64,000 nt of DNA. It comes from Bacteroidales bacterium. Its GTDB lineage: Bacteria; Bacteroidota; Bacteroidia; Bacteroidales; P3. Positions 24,983-33,174 of this stretch are shown in pieces (positions within the stretch are counted from its first letter, which is position 1; the number at the start of each line of letters is the position of its first letter). Made by a program: the position numbers and the translations under genes. The notes beneath the pieces were generated by a model. The model was not told where the DNA came from and made no database searches. It worked only from the letters and a program-made list of their open reading frames with translations. The stretch spans positions 1 to 64,000 of the forward strand of contig JAFURZ010000009.1 of NCBI GenBank assembly GCA_017480785.1, read 5' to 3'.

Positions 24983-26086
24983 ATGAAGCACATCTATCGC
25001 ATCGCGCTTGTGGCGCTGACAATGGCAATGACAGCCTGCAGTAGCAAGATTACAACAACTGACAACGACATGAATACACTGAGTTTCAACAATGAGCAGG
25101 CAGCAGCAATGACGCTGATAGCCTGCTACGAGGCGCAGGGAGACCTGTCGTCGCTGTCCGAGGCTATAGACAAGGCATTAGAGTCCGGACTGACCGTCAA
25201 TCAGGTGAAGGAAGCCCTCTCGCAACTCTACGCCTACACGGGTTTCCCGCGCTCCCTCAACGCGCTGGGTACGCTGCAGAAGATAATCGAGCAGCGCAAA
25301 GCCGACGGCAAGAACGTCGAGGAAGGCCCCGAGGCCTCGCCGATGCCCGCAGGCTATGACGCCCTGAAACAAGGCACCGAGGTGCAGACCCGTCTCGTCG
25401 GCCAGCCCTTCGACTATGCCTTTTGCCCCGCCGAGGACTACTACCTCAAGGCGCACCTCTTCGGCGACATCTTCGCCCGCGACGTGCTGACCCACGCCGA
25501 CCGCGAGTTTATCACCGTCAGCGCGTTGAGCGGACTGGAAGGCGTGATGCCACAGCTCATCTCGCATGTACGCGGCGCCCGCAACATGGGCGTCACCGAG
25601 GAACAACTGCAGGGCATCGCTGCCACCCTTCGCAGCCGTGGACTCGAGGCCGCAGCCCTGCGCTGCGAGGCCGCCATTGCTGGCGACGGCAAGCCCATCC
25701 CGCCGTCGGCCTGGCCCCTCGGCGAGCCTAACGACGCCTTCGCGCAGTACTTCACAGGGCAGAGCTACCTGGCCGTACTGGACCCCGCGAGTGGCCTCTG
25801 CAATGTCACCTTCGAGCCCTGCTGCCGCAACAACTGGCACATCCATCACGCCGCCGTGCAGCACCTGGTCTGCGTCAGCGGCCGCGGCTGGTATCAGGAG
25901 TGGGGCAAGGAGCCCGTGGAGCTCAAGCCCGGCACCGTGGTCACCGTTCCCGCAGGCACCAAGCACTGGCACGGCGCCGCCCGCGACACCTGGATGCAGC
26001 ACTTGGCCTACTACACCGACCAGAAAGCCACCTATCGCACCGAGTGGCTGGAGCCTGTTACTGACGAACAATACAAAAAATTATGA
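24983..26086 (+). CDS. Lipoprotein with carboxymuconolactone decarboxylase-like and cupin domains
   Basis: 367 aa. The signal peptide ends TACSS, a lipobox with Cys19. Two CMD/AhpD-like helical domains follow (about 35-100, LESGLTVNQVKEALSQLYAYTGFPRSLNAL; about 150-225, HADREFITVSALSGLEGVMP). Neither shows the CxxC redox pair of AhpD. A cupin domain fills about 275-350 with metal ligands in NWHIHHAAVQHLV and GTKHWHG. The combination suggests an envelope enzyme acting on a small quinone-like or peroxide compound, but the reaction is unknown. Its promoter carries the shared operator-like element; the stop overlaps the next start (ATGA). Confidence 0.85.
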   Translation: MKHIYRIALVALTMAMTACSSKITTTDNDMNTLSFNNEQAAAMTLIACYEAQGDLSSLSEAIDKALESGLTVNQVKEALSQLYAYTGFPRSLNALGTLQKIIEQRKADGKNVEEGPEASPMPAGYDALKQGTEVQTRLVGQPFDYAFCPAEDYYLKAHLFGDIFARDVLTHADREFITVSALSGLEGVMPQLISHVRGARNMGVTEEQLQGIAATLRSRGLEAAALRCEAAIAGDGKPIPPSAWPLGEPNDAFAQYFTGQSYLAVLDPASGLCNVTFEPCCRNNWHIHHAAVQHLVCVSGRGWYQEWGKEPVELKPGTVVTVPAGTKHWHGAARDTWMQHLAYYTDQKATYRTEWLEPVTDEQYKKL

Positions 26087-26703
26087 ACGTACTACTTATC
26101 AATGGCAGCCCCCATGGCAAGGACGGCTGCACACAGACGGCCCTCGAGGTGGTGGCCGAGACACTGAACACCGAAGGCATCGACACGCAGATTGTGCACG
26201 TGGGCCACAAGGACATCCACGGATGCATAGCCTGCTTCAAGTGCGCCGAGTTGGGGCGCTGCGTGTTCGATGACGAGGTGAACCGCGTGGCGCCGCTCTT
26301 CGAGAAGGCCGACGGCCTGGTCATCGGCTCGCCGGTCTACTATGCCGGCATGGCGGGCACCATGACGTCGTTCCTCGACCGCCTGTTCTTCTCCACCCAC
26401 TTCGACAAGCGCATGAAGGTAGGCGCCGCCGTGGTCTCGGCGCGTCGCGCGGGTACCACCGCCACCTTCGATGCTATGAACAAGTACTTCACCATCAGCG
26501 AGATGCCCATCGCCAGCAGCCGCTACTGGAACATGGTGCACGGCTACTCGCGCCAAGACGTGATGCAAGATGCAGAAGGTGTACAGTGTATGCGCATTCT
26601 TGGCCGCAATATGGCTTTCCTTATCCGCGCCATCGCCGCAGAGCGCGAGCGCACAGGACTGCCCGCCGCCGAGGAGGTCACCTACACCAATTTTATCCAC
26701 TGA
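26083..26703 (+). CDS. Flavodoxin-family NAD(P)H-dependent FMN oxidoreductase
   Basis: 206 aa. The N-terminal FMN phosphate loop is NGSPHGKDGCTQTAL (6-20). The CIACFKC motif (about 48-54) is typical of the iron-sulphur-flavoprotein/NADPH-dependent FMN reductase group. GLVIGSPVYYAGMAGTMTSFLDRLFF is the flavin-ring segment. The ATGA overlap with the CMD-cupin lipoprotein indicates coupled translation, so it may supply electrons to, or act on the same electrophile as, that protein. Confidence 0.88.
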   Translation: MNVLLINGSPHGKDGCTQTALEVVAETLNTEGIDTQIVHVGHKDIHGCIACFKCAELGRCVFDDEVNRVAPLFEKADGLVIGSPVYYAGMAGTMTSFLDRLFFSTHFDKRMKVGAAVVSARRAGTTATFDAMNKYFTISEMPIASSRYWNMVHGYSRQDVMQDAEGVQCMRILGRNMAFLIRAIAAERERTGLPAAEEVTYTNFIH

Positions 26704-26891
26704 CAGTGGTTACGGCCGCCGTCTTCGGCGGCGGCCGCCACACCTGGCGCCTCCAGCTCACTTTCAAGCTCCGCAAACAAGACGGCTCCTGGCAGTTCAC
26801 CGAGTCCCGCGCGTCGACTTATTGAAGGTCTATCATAAGTCTTTCTCCACGGCATAATGAAAAAATATTTTGCCGGATGGATTATTATTCG
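26704..26891 (+). other. Intergenic stretch with GC-rich hairpin and possible coding remnant
   Basis: A GC-rich hairpin (GGCCGCCG, TCTT, CGGCGGCGGCC) lies at about 26713-26735 and could terminate the flavodoxin operon. Downstream bases to 26825 can be read as a short protein-like piece (WRLQLTFKLRKQDGSWQF) without start, possibly a gene remnant. Confidence 0.35.
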
Positions 26892-26899
26892 TAATTTTG
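26855..26899 (+). promoter_or_regulatory. Promoter of the AAA ATPase gene, within a repeated segment
   Basis: TTTTG (26868-26872), 19 bases, TAATTTTG (26892-26899). About 40 bp around it (from AATGAAAAAATATTTTGCCG to CGTAAT) recur almost unchanged at 28135-28172, directly after the ATPase gene. Confidence 0.75.
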
Positions 26900-26988
26900 C
26901 AGCGTGAATTTATGGAGTAGAACTCCGTATTTTTCGTGTAAATCAGGAGTTATATTCTGAATAATAATAAAAGAACAGACTGTTTAAA

Positions 26989-28140
26989 ATGATAAAAAGG
27001 TGGCCTAAAATAACTGATGCACAAGAAGAAAGTGTGTTCCTTTTCGGTGCACGTCAGACAGGGAAGACGACCTTATTGTTGAATTTGTTCCCTAACAGCA
27101 GATTCTACGACCTGCTGGAGAGCGACACCTACGAGCGTTTGAGGCGTAATCCTGCACTCCTCCGGCAAGAACTTGCCACCGCAAGAGAGGGGGAAATTAT
27201 CATCATCGATGAGATACAGCTAATCCCCGAATTGCTGAACGAGGTGCATTGGCTCATTGCACGACAGGATGTCCATTTTATCCTCAGTGGTTCGAGTGCC
27301 AGAAAATTGAAACGCAAAGGGGTGAACACGCTGGGAGGACGGGCTGTGCGCAATGTGCTTTATCCTCTTGTCTCTGCCGAAGTGCCAGAGTTCGATCTGA
27401 TAAAGGCCGTGAACCGAGGCATGCTACCCACTCACTATCTGGCCACCAGCGAGCGACAGCTGCAGAAACGCATGCAGGCATACGTGTCGGTCTATCTGAA
27501 AGAGGAGATTGCCGCCGAAGCCTTGGTGCGCAAGCTGTCGTCGTTCAACCGTTTCATGGAGGTGGCGGCGTTGACCGACGGCGAGATGGTGAACTACACC
27601 AACATCGCGCAAGATTGTGGAGTCGATGCAAAGACAGTCAAAGAGTACTTCTCCATATTGGAAGAGACCCTGATTGGCTATATGGTGCCGGCGTTCCGAC
27701 GCACGGTGAAACGACGCCTCAACCAGTCGCCGAGGTTCTATTATTTCGATGTATCGCTTCCCAACTACCTGCTGCACCGACAAGACATGCAGCCTGGCAG
27801 CGACGACTTCGGCCATGCCTTCGAACATCTGATGGTGCAGGAAATCATCGCCTATCTCGGCTACCACGACATCGAGAATGCACTGTCCTATTGGCACACG
27901 CATACAGGGTATGAGGTGGATGCCGTGCTGGGTGATGCCGAGGTGGCCATAGAGTTCAAGTCCACCACCGAGGTGCAATCGCGGCATCTGCGTGGGCTCA
28001 AAGCCTTCCACGAAGAGCATCCCGACGCACGCCTAATCATTGTCTCGCTCGATGTGGCACCGCGTATATTCAACGACGTTGAGGTAATGCCCGCCACCCA
28101 TTTCCTACATGAACTGTGGGCTGGCAGAATCTATAAATGA
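26989..28140 (+). CDS. ATP-binding protein, AAA_14 with DUF4143
   Basis: 383 aa. Walker A is GARQTGKTT (20-28) and Walker B IIIIDEIQLI (about 68-77), followed by a sensor-like HFILSGSSARKLKR. The C-terminal part (about 190-370) is the DUF4143 region with a nuclease-like E/K pattern (TGYEVDAVLG, then VAIEFKSTTE). Such proteins are common accessory genes of unknown role in Bacteroidota. Direct copies of its promoter segment on both sides suggest it arrived or was duplicated as a unit. Confidence 0.88.
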   Translation: MIKRWPKITDAQEESVFLFGARQTGKTTLLLNLFPNSRFYDLLESDTYERLRRNPALLRQELATAREGEIIIIDEIQLIPELLNEVHWLIARQDVHFILSGSSARKLKRKGVNTLGGRAVRNVLYPLVSAEVPEFDLIKAVNRGMLPTHYLATSERQLQKRMQAYVSVYLKEEIAAEALVRKLSSFNRFMEVAALTDGEMVNYTNIAQDCGVDAKTVKEYFSILEETLIGYMVPAFRRTVKRRLNQSPRFYYFDVSLPNYLLHRQDMQPGSDDFGHAFEHLMVQEIIAYLGYHDIENALSYWHTHTGYEVDAVLGDAEVAIEFKSTTEVQSRHLRGLKAFHEEHPDARLIIVSLDVAPRIFNDVEVMPATHFLHELWAGRIYK

Positions 28141-28172
28141 AAATATTTTTTGCCGGATGGATTATTGGCGTA
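28135..28172. repeat. Degenerate second copy of the ATPase promoter segment
   Basis: ATGAAAATATTTTTTGCCGG followed by ATGGATTATT and CGTAAT repeats the 26855-26894 segment with few changes. The -7 box is decayed (TAATACAA), so it is probably not an active promoter. Confidence 0.7.
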
Positions 28173-28174
28173 AT

Positions 28175-28214
28175 ACAAAAGCATCCCCTGCAAACATGCA
28201 GAAGATGCTTTTGT
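28175..28214. terminator. Bidirectional terminator
   Basis: ACAAAAGCATC (28175-28185) and GATGCTTTTGT (28204-28214) are perfect inverted arms, with an inner CTGC/GCAG stem. It lies between the convergent ATPase gene and the minus-strand 28235-30351 operon. Confidence 0.75.
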
Positions 28215-28234
28215 AGCATAATGGAAGTCTCCAA

Positions 28235-28525
28235 TCAGAGTACTTCCATCAAGCCGATGATGGCAGCAGGCAGGAAGAAGAACTGCACGGCGTAGCCGAG
28301 GGCGGTCAGTATGCGGCTACCTGCCAGTTCTGCTTGGCTCTTCACCCAAAACCAGCGTGGTGGCACGGTGTCGCCCCAACCTACAATGCCGATAATCAAC
28401 CCTATCACTGCCGAGATGACACCCAAAATGAGTGTTACTGGTTCGGGATCCTCAATCAGATATAGCAGACCGAATATAATCGCTACTGGCGAAATCCACT
28501 GCCATAGCCATAGAAATACTGCCAT
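28235..28525 (-). CDS. Small membrane protein, unknown
   Basis: 96 aa with membrane helices at about 8-24, 30-50 and 76-94; the middle carries GWGDTVPPRWFWVKSQAELAG. No family recognised. It is the last of three minus-strand genes with 12-bp and 8-bp gaps, so it is probably expressed with the BspA-like protein. Confidence 0.65.
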   Translation of the reverse strand: MAVFLWLWQWISPVAIIFGLLYLIEDPEPVTLILGVISAVIGLIIGIVGWGDTVPPRWFWVKSQAELAGSRILTALGYAVQFFFLPAAIIGLMEVL

Positions 28526-28537
28526 GCTTTATGATTT

Positions 28538-29695
28538 TTATTCGAGTACGCCAATTCCAATTAAAATGCCAAGTACGGTCATCAACACTATCATGAAAAC
28601 GAAGAAGAGTGAGATTACAACTGCGGAGGTGTATCTACCATCGAAATATTCTTTGGCTGTTTCTCTCCGTCCGCTATCATAAATTTGGGATTCTGGTTTT
28701 TTCGTTTTGAAAACCAAGTTCCGAATCCAATTGCTGTGTTTCTTTTTGTTTCCCTGTGCATCAATATATTGTATTCTACAATACTTACGTGTCACCTTAT
28801 CAACAGTCACATCTTTTTTGCCGTTGTGAATTATAACGCTTGGCAATTCCTTTACTAAATCCCAACGTTCTCCCAAAGACCATTCAAGTTGTGGAATGGT
28901 TTTGACGCTCGATGGAATCTCAAGAGGTTCTGTGAAGTGATATAAGTCTACGAAGTTTGGGCCGAGATATTCAATTCCATCAGGCAGTTTCATACTCTTT
29001 ATAGAACAATGATAGAATGCAGACTCGCCTATTGACTCCAGTGTGGATGGGAAAACTATTTTTGAGAAATCCCCACTGAAGGCATTGTCTCCAATTTTTC
29101 GCAGACCCTCTGGGAGTTTCAATGTCCCCATCTCAAGATGGCAATTATAAAAGGTTGCGTTGCCAATGGTTTTTAATTCACTAGGGCGCTCGTCCGAGAA
29201 TACAATCTCTTTTAGACTGCATTTATCGGGTAACGTTGCATATAGATAATGCGAGACGCCACCACAAATCACCTCCTCAATTTCTCTTATTGAAGGTGGT
29301 ATTATACATTCGGTTACCTTTGAACCCCAAAAAGCACCCACGGTGATAATACCTTCCGACGTGGTCGGTTTTCGCCGTTTGTCATTGTGGTAATCCACAA
29401 ACGTGTACTTACATCTAGTAAAAGACCCTAATCTTGTTACAGGGTATTCTTTTCCACCTATCTGAATAGACATTGGAATGATGAGTCTACCAGCTGCATC
29501 CCACGTGTTTAACAGCGTTATCTCCCCGCTTCCTTCCAATTTATACAAGCATCCGTTGTATGTAAACATGGACCCTTTGGATACACTCACGATATTTTCT
29601 GTACCAACATCTGGAATGTTTTCAAAAAGCCCATAATCGTAGTAATGTACGTCATAACTGTTCGTACTTGAATTTTTTATGTCAATTCTGTCCAT
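28538..29695 (-). CDS. BspA-type leucine-rich repeat protein with C-terminal membrane anchor
   Basis: 385 aa. Residues about 90-285 contain LRR_5 (BspA) repeats, for example LKTIGNATFYNCHLEMGTLKLPEGL and KIGDNAFSGDFSKIVFPSTL. A basic region follows and one transmembrane helix lies near the end (about 358-382, AVVISLFFVFMIVLMTVLG). There is no N-terminal signal peptide, so orientation is uncertain; most likely a C-terminally anchored cytosolic or surface repeat protein. It is lower in GC than the flanking core genes, consistent with an accessory region. Confidence 0.78.
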   Translation of the reverse strand: MDRIDIKNSSTNSYDVHYYDYGLFENIPDVGTENIVSVSKGSMFTYNGCLYKLEGSGEITLLNTWDAAGRLIIPMSIQIGGKEYPVTRLGSFTRCKYTFVDYHNDKRRKPTTSEGIITVGAFWGSKVTECIIPPSIREIEEVICGGVSHYLYATLPDKCSLKEIVFSDERPSELKTIGNATFYNCHLEMGTLKLPEGLRKIGDNAFSGDFSKIVFPSTLESIGESAFYHCSIKSMKLPDGIEYLGPNFVDLYHFTEPLEIPSSVKTIPQLEWSLGERWDLVKELPSVIIHNGKKDVTVDKVTRKYCRIQYIDAQGNKKKHSNWIRNLVFKTKKPESQIYDSGRRETAKEYFDGRYTSAVVISLFFVFMIVLMTVLGILIGIGVLE

Positions 29696-29703
29696 TTTGA
29701 AAA

Positions 29704-30351
29704 TTATTTATAGGTTATTGGGAAATATTCTTTGCCTGCCAACCAAAGCATAATGTCGACCTGACGGAAAGTGAGGTTGGTGATGCCGTAGGCCTCGCGC
29801 ATTCGGCAGACGATATCGCGGAACTTGCGGTAGTCCTTCAAGTCGTTGTTGAGGAACTTCAGCTTTCGGTCTCGGTTGCGCAACTCGCGTAACATCTTGT
29901 CCACGTATGAGTCGTAGATGGGGAAAGCCTCGGCGTTATGGTGAGCGCAGAACTTGGTGGCGAATGAGTAAAAGTCCCGAGTTCTTTCGCCAGCATCGCT
30001 GGTCGGCACATTACGCAGTTCCTCAACCAGCGATAAATCGCCTTGCGCCATTCTTTGCCCGAGATTCTCGACACCCATATAGTGTTCCACCACACGATAA
30101 ACACTATAGATGCTCGTGCTGTAGAAGTCATTGAGGGTGGAACATTTGATGAGTAGGTCGCTACGGTCGAGGTATTCCTTGTCTTTTCGTGGACGGAATA
30201 GCCTCGCCAATGCCTCTTCAGCACTGCGGTAGCGATTGAGGGTCATCCACTGCTGCCAGTAGTGGTCGGCCTCGGCTGCGCTTGGACGGAAGTTCTTGAA
30301 CTCCGTTGCATGTTTGGTTGCCATTTTGCTTGTCCATTTATAGTTAAACAT
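29704..30351 (-). CDS. Conserved hypothetical protein, helical
   Basis: 215 aa (206 if the ATG at 30324 is used). Soluble and helical, rich in Arg and Tyr. A distinctive stretch at about 130-160 (FYSFATKFCAHHN, then FPIYDSYVDKML) recurs in accessory proteins of Bacteroidota, but I know no proven function. It is the first gene of a three-gene minus-strand operon with the BspA-like protein (8-bp gap). Confidence 0.68.
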   Translation of the reverse strand: MFNYKWTSKMATKHATEFKNFRPSAAEADHYWQQWMTLNRYRSAEEALARLFRPRKDKEYLDRSDLLIKCSTLNDFYSTSIYSVYRVVEHYMGVENLGQRMAQGDLSLVEELRNVPTSDAGERTRDFYSFATKFCAHHNAEAFPIYDSYVDKMLRELRNRDRKLKFLNNDLKDYRKFRDIVCRMREAYGITNLTFRQVDIMLWLAGKEYFPITYK

Positions 30352-30391
30352 TCTACCACGAAGAAAGTGGAGCCATTCATTGTGTCTCTAT

Positions 30392-30557
30392 TTCTTGATG
30401 ATAGGGCTGGACTCCCTGTTACGTAAAAATATTGATTTCTGAATTGCCCCACGTGTGGACATATTCAGATTTGCGAATACTATCCAACAGGAGCATCATA
30501 CTTCATTATTCTTTTTACGTAACTTCTGAGAAGTGTCCAGTTTCTCATCATCAAGAA
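30392..30557. repeat. Imperfect inverted-repeat pair in long intergenic region
   Basis: Left part: TTCTTGATGAT (30392), CTGGAC (30407), GTTACGTAAAAA (30418). Right part is the reverse complement of the same three blocks in reverse order (30512-30523, 30535-30540, 30547-30557), with slightly different spacers. The ~80 bp between carry no recognisable gene. The rest of 30352-30890 shows no credible coding sequence. Confidence 0.65.
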
Positions 30558-30893
30558 TAAGGCGAATATGCGCTTTCTTCCACAAAACGGATTTCTCCCC
30601 GTTTGCGACTGCAAAAGTACAAAGAATATTTCATTCCACAAAAATTATTTTCAATTATGGAGAAAAAATCAGATAAAGGATGGTCTGGAGTAGGCGCTTT
30701 GTCAGTCAATTTCATCGAACTATCGCCGAGAGACCGAAGAAGGACCGAGCTTGGATCATAGTCGGCACATAGGAAGGAGACAGTAGTTGATCAAAGGTTG
30801 AGTAAACGGGGAGCAAAACCTATAGACTATACCTCTATTGTTCCGATTTGAGCAAAAAGCATCATTTGTTTGCTGGTATCGGCAAAAAAGTTG

Positions 30894-30985
30894 TATCTTT
30901 GCACCGTGGTTTTAACGAAAACTTGCCGATAGTTCAGATTGTTTCCATTTTTATTTTGTTGTATTCAAGAAAAGTTGTATTTTTG
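30894..30985 (+). promoter_or_regulatory. Tandem promoters of the AbiE module
   Basis: Two -7 boxes, TATCTTTG (30894-30901) and TATTTTTG (30978-30985). The second has TTTTG 19 bases upstream and lies 23 bases before the antitoxin ATG. Two promoters could allow antitoxin autoregulation at one of them. Confidence 0.7.
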
Positions 30986-31007
30986 CATCGTCTTTTGATT
31001 GGAATAA

Positions 31008-31628
31008 ATGAATTATTTGCAATTCAGAGAGCAGTGGCACAGAATGGGTTGCTTCAATATCTATCAGGTTCGGGCGTGGTGTCCGGACTTTGACAGAAGC
31101 AATATTACCCGTTGGGTGAAGCGTGGCTACCTGGTGAAACTCCGTCAGGATTGGTATGCTTTCAGCGAACTGTTGTCTCAACCTGATGCACCAAAGTATG
31201 TGGCAGGTGCTATGTACAGTCCGTCGTACGTCAGTCTCCATGCAGCACTGGCATACTATGGCATCATACCCGAAGCTGTGTCGAAGATAACCAGCGTCAC
31301 CTCTCGGCGGACCACGTCGTACTGCAATGCCTTTGGGGAATTCAGTTATCAAACCGTCAAGCCTGAGTTGTTTTTTGGCTACAAGCCCGTGTCCTTCCCC
31401 TCCGGAGGCAGTTATTTGATGGCACATCCAGAGAAAGCCATTGTCGACCTGCTCTATCTTTATCCACAGTACAACACAGAGGAGTCTCTGCTCGACCTGC
31501 GCTTTGACGAATACTGGATGCAGGAGGACTTGAATCTTGACCTCCTCATGGAATACACACGTCGCTGCTCCTCGAAAAGCCTCCAGCAACGGATTGATTT
31601 ACTCATAAAAACCTATCGAAATGATTGA
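31008..31628 (+). CDS. AbiEi-type antitoxin (type IV toxin-antitoxin)
   Basis: 206 aa. The N-terminal winged helix (about 1-50, FNIYQVRAWCPDFDRSNITRW, RGYLVKLRQDWYAF) binds DNA in this family; the C-terminal part is the AbiEi antitoxin domain (YSPSYVSLHAALAYYGIIPE to HPEKAIVDLLYLYP). It represses its own operon and counteracts the nucleotidyltransferase toxin encoded next. The stop overlaps the toxin start by 8 bp. The pair is a known phage-defence/abortive infection module. Confidence 0.88.
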   Translation: MNYLQFREQWHRMGCFNIYQVRAWCPDFDRSNITRWVKRGYLVKLRQDWYAFSELLSQPDAPKYVAGAMYSPSYVSLHAALAYYGIIPEAVSKITSVTSRRTTSYCNAFGEFSYQTVKPELFFGYKPVSFPSGGSYLMAHPEKAIVDLLYLYPQYNTEESLLDLRFDEYWMQEDLNLDLLMEYTRRCSSKSLQQRIDLLIKTYRND

Positions 31629-32409
31629 TATAGAGTTTCTGCTTGCATTCTATCCGCAATCTGTTGCGACGAACAAGGCATTCCATAAGCATATACTGAA
31701 GGAATATGTCGAACTGCTGGCATTGGAGCATCTGTCGCGCTCGCCATTGGCGGAAAAGATTGTTTTCATAGGGGGCACCAACCTGAGACTTGTGCATGGG
31801 ATAGACCGTTTCTCCGAGGATTTGGATTTCGACTGCAAAGGGCTCTCGGAAGAGGAGTTTATGGGACTGTCTGATGCCGTTGTGGAGTGCCTTAGAAACA
31901 ACGGTCTGCGTGTGGAACTGCGCGACAAGGAAAATCCTAATCTTACCGCTTTCCGCCGTAACCTGTATTTCCCGGAGTTGCTTTTTGAAATGGGCCTCTC
32001 AGGCCATCGAGAGGAACGTTTTCTGATGAAGATGGAGGCGCAGGATCAAGGAGTGGCCTACATGCCCGAAACGGCCCTGATTAACCGGTGCGGATTCCTG
32101 TTTCCCATGCCAGTGGCTCCGAAAGACGTGCTGCTTTCGATGAAACTGTCGGCACTCCTTGCAAGAGCCAAAGGCCGTGATTTCTACGACACTATCTTCC
32201 TCTGGCAACAGACATCACCCAACTACGACTTCCTTGCCGCCAGATGTGGAATAGGAACGCCCGGCGCGTTGAAGCAGGCATTGAACGAGAAGTTGTCGTC
32301 CATTGACCTGAAGAGGAAACAGAGGGACTTTGAGCACCTGCTTTTCAATACTTCACGCAGTTCCCAGATACTGCATTTTCGAGAGTTTATAGACGACAAA
32401 ATACATTGA
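31621..32409 (+). CDS. AbiEii nucleotidyltransferase toxin
   Basis: 262 aa. Nucleotidyltransferase core: GGTNLRLVHG (51-60) and RFSEDLDFD (63-71), the GG-D-x-D metal site; later LSMKLSALLARAKGRDFYD, the conserved K..A...R..KD(F/Y)YD motif. Family members transfer nucleotides to tRNA or similar targets and stop growth during phage attack. It overlaps the antitoxin gene by 8 bp. Confidence 0.9.
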   Translation: MIDIEFLLAFYPQSVATNKAFHKHILKEYVELLALEHLSRSPLAEKIVFIGGTNLRLVHGIDRFSEDLDFDCKGLSEEEFMGLSDAVVECLRNNGLRVELRDKENPNLTAFRRNLYFPELLFEMGLSGHREERFLMKMEAQDQGVAYMPETALINRCGFLFPMPVAPKDVLLSMKLSALLARAKGRDFYDTIFLWQQTSPNYDFLAARCGIGTPGALKQALNEKLSSIDLKRKQRDFEHLLFNTSRSSQILHFREFIDDKIH

Positions 32410-32472
32410 CGGAACTTTTCCATTAGCTTCTTCTACTTTTTTTGACGAAGACGGGCTTTGGGTTACCACGGC

Positions 32473-32506
32473 AAAATGTGCAACATTTGCCGCAGTTTGT
32501 GTTTGG
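32473..32506 (+). promoter_or_regulatory. Shared operator-like element, copy 3 (flavodoxin-AKR operon)
   Basis: AAAATGTG, five variable bases, TTTGCCGCAGTTTGT, then GTTTGG. It is 63 bases from the first A to the C of the TTTGC at the -7 box, as in the other two copies 7.6 and 10.7 kb away. Confidence 0.75.
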
Positions 32507-32526
32507 GCTGTTTGGATAATTGTTCG

Positions 32527-32534
32527 TACTTTTG
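32527..32534 (+). promoter_or_regulatory. -7 box of the flavodoxin-AKR operon
   Basis: TACTTTTG then CAAAAAA, 23 bases before the ATG at 32557; this rules out the longer in-frame start at 32458. Confidence 0.75.
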
Positions 32535-32556
32535 CAAAAAATTTCAAGCAAAAAAA

Positions 32557-33171
32557 ATGAAAATCAAATTCATCCTCACCGCAGTCCTTGCACTCCTTAT
32601 GGCTGCCGGCTGCAACTGCCAGACCAACAATCAAACGACAGTAAAACAATCAAACAAACCTATTATGAACAAGATAGTCATTTTCTTCTCCCATGCGGGA
32701 GACAACTACAGCGTGGGCAACATCGAGGTGGGCAACACCAAGATTGTGGCCGACTACATCACCGAACTGACGGGCGCCAACCAGTACGAAATCGTCACCC
32801 ACAAGTACGACGGCATGGCCTACACGCCGCTCATCAAGCTGGCGCAGGACGAGGCCAACCGCGGCGAGCTGCCACCCTATGAAGGCAAGGCCCCCGACCT
32901 CTCGCAGTACGACACCGTCTTCATCGGCGGACCGGTATGGTGGGGCACCTACCCGCAGGTGATGTTCACCCTGTTCAAGGACATCAACCTCGACGGCAAG
33001 ACCGTCATCCCCTTCACCACCCACGAAGGCAGCGGCCTGGCCTCCTGCGTCAGCGACGTGAAGCAGGCCTTCCCCAAGGCCAAGGTCACCGCGGGCTTCG
33101 CCATCGCCGGCCACGAGGTGCGCACCGGCAAGGCCAAGGTTGAGAAATGGATTAACAGCGTAGTAAAATAA
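32557..33171 (+). CDS. Flavodoxin-domain lipoprotein
   Basis: 204 aa. Signal peptide with lipobox AAGC followed by a short Gln/Asn/Thr-rich linker, then a flavodoxin-like domain: IVIFFSHAGDNYSVG is the FMN phosphate loop and DTVFIGGPVWWGTYPQVMFTLF the ring-binding segment. Unusual in being lipid-anchored: a flavodoxin outside the cytoplasm suggests envelope redox chemistry, as with the CMD-cupin and DUF362 lipoproteins of the same presumed regulon. An aldo/keto reductase gene follows 3 bp downstream. Confidence 0.85.
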   Translation: MKIKFILTAVLALLMAAGCNCQTNNQTTVKQSNKPIMNKIVIFFSHAGDNYSVGNIEVGNTKIVADYITELTGANQYEIVTHKYDGMAYTPLIKLAQDEANRGELPPYEGKAPDLSQYDTVFIGGPVWWGTYPQVMFTLFKDINLDGKTVIPFTTHEGSGLASCVSDVKQAFPKAKVTAGFAIAGHEVRTGKAKVEKWINSVVK

Positions 33172-33174
33172 AGT

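Noticed and set aside
26586-26825. Separate gene overlapping the end of the flavodoxin gene
   Set aside because: The frame starts inside the flavodoxin coding region and has no ribosome-binding site; only the last ~35 residues look protein-like, so at most it is a remnant.
30848-31093. 81-codon frame upstream of the AbiE antitoxin
   Set aside because: It spans both promoters and overlaps the antitoxin start in another frame; composition is not protein-like.
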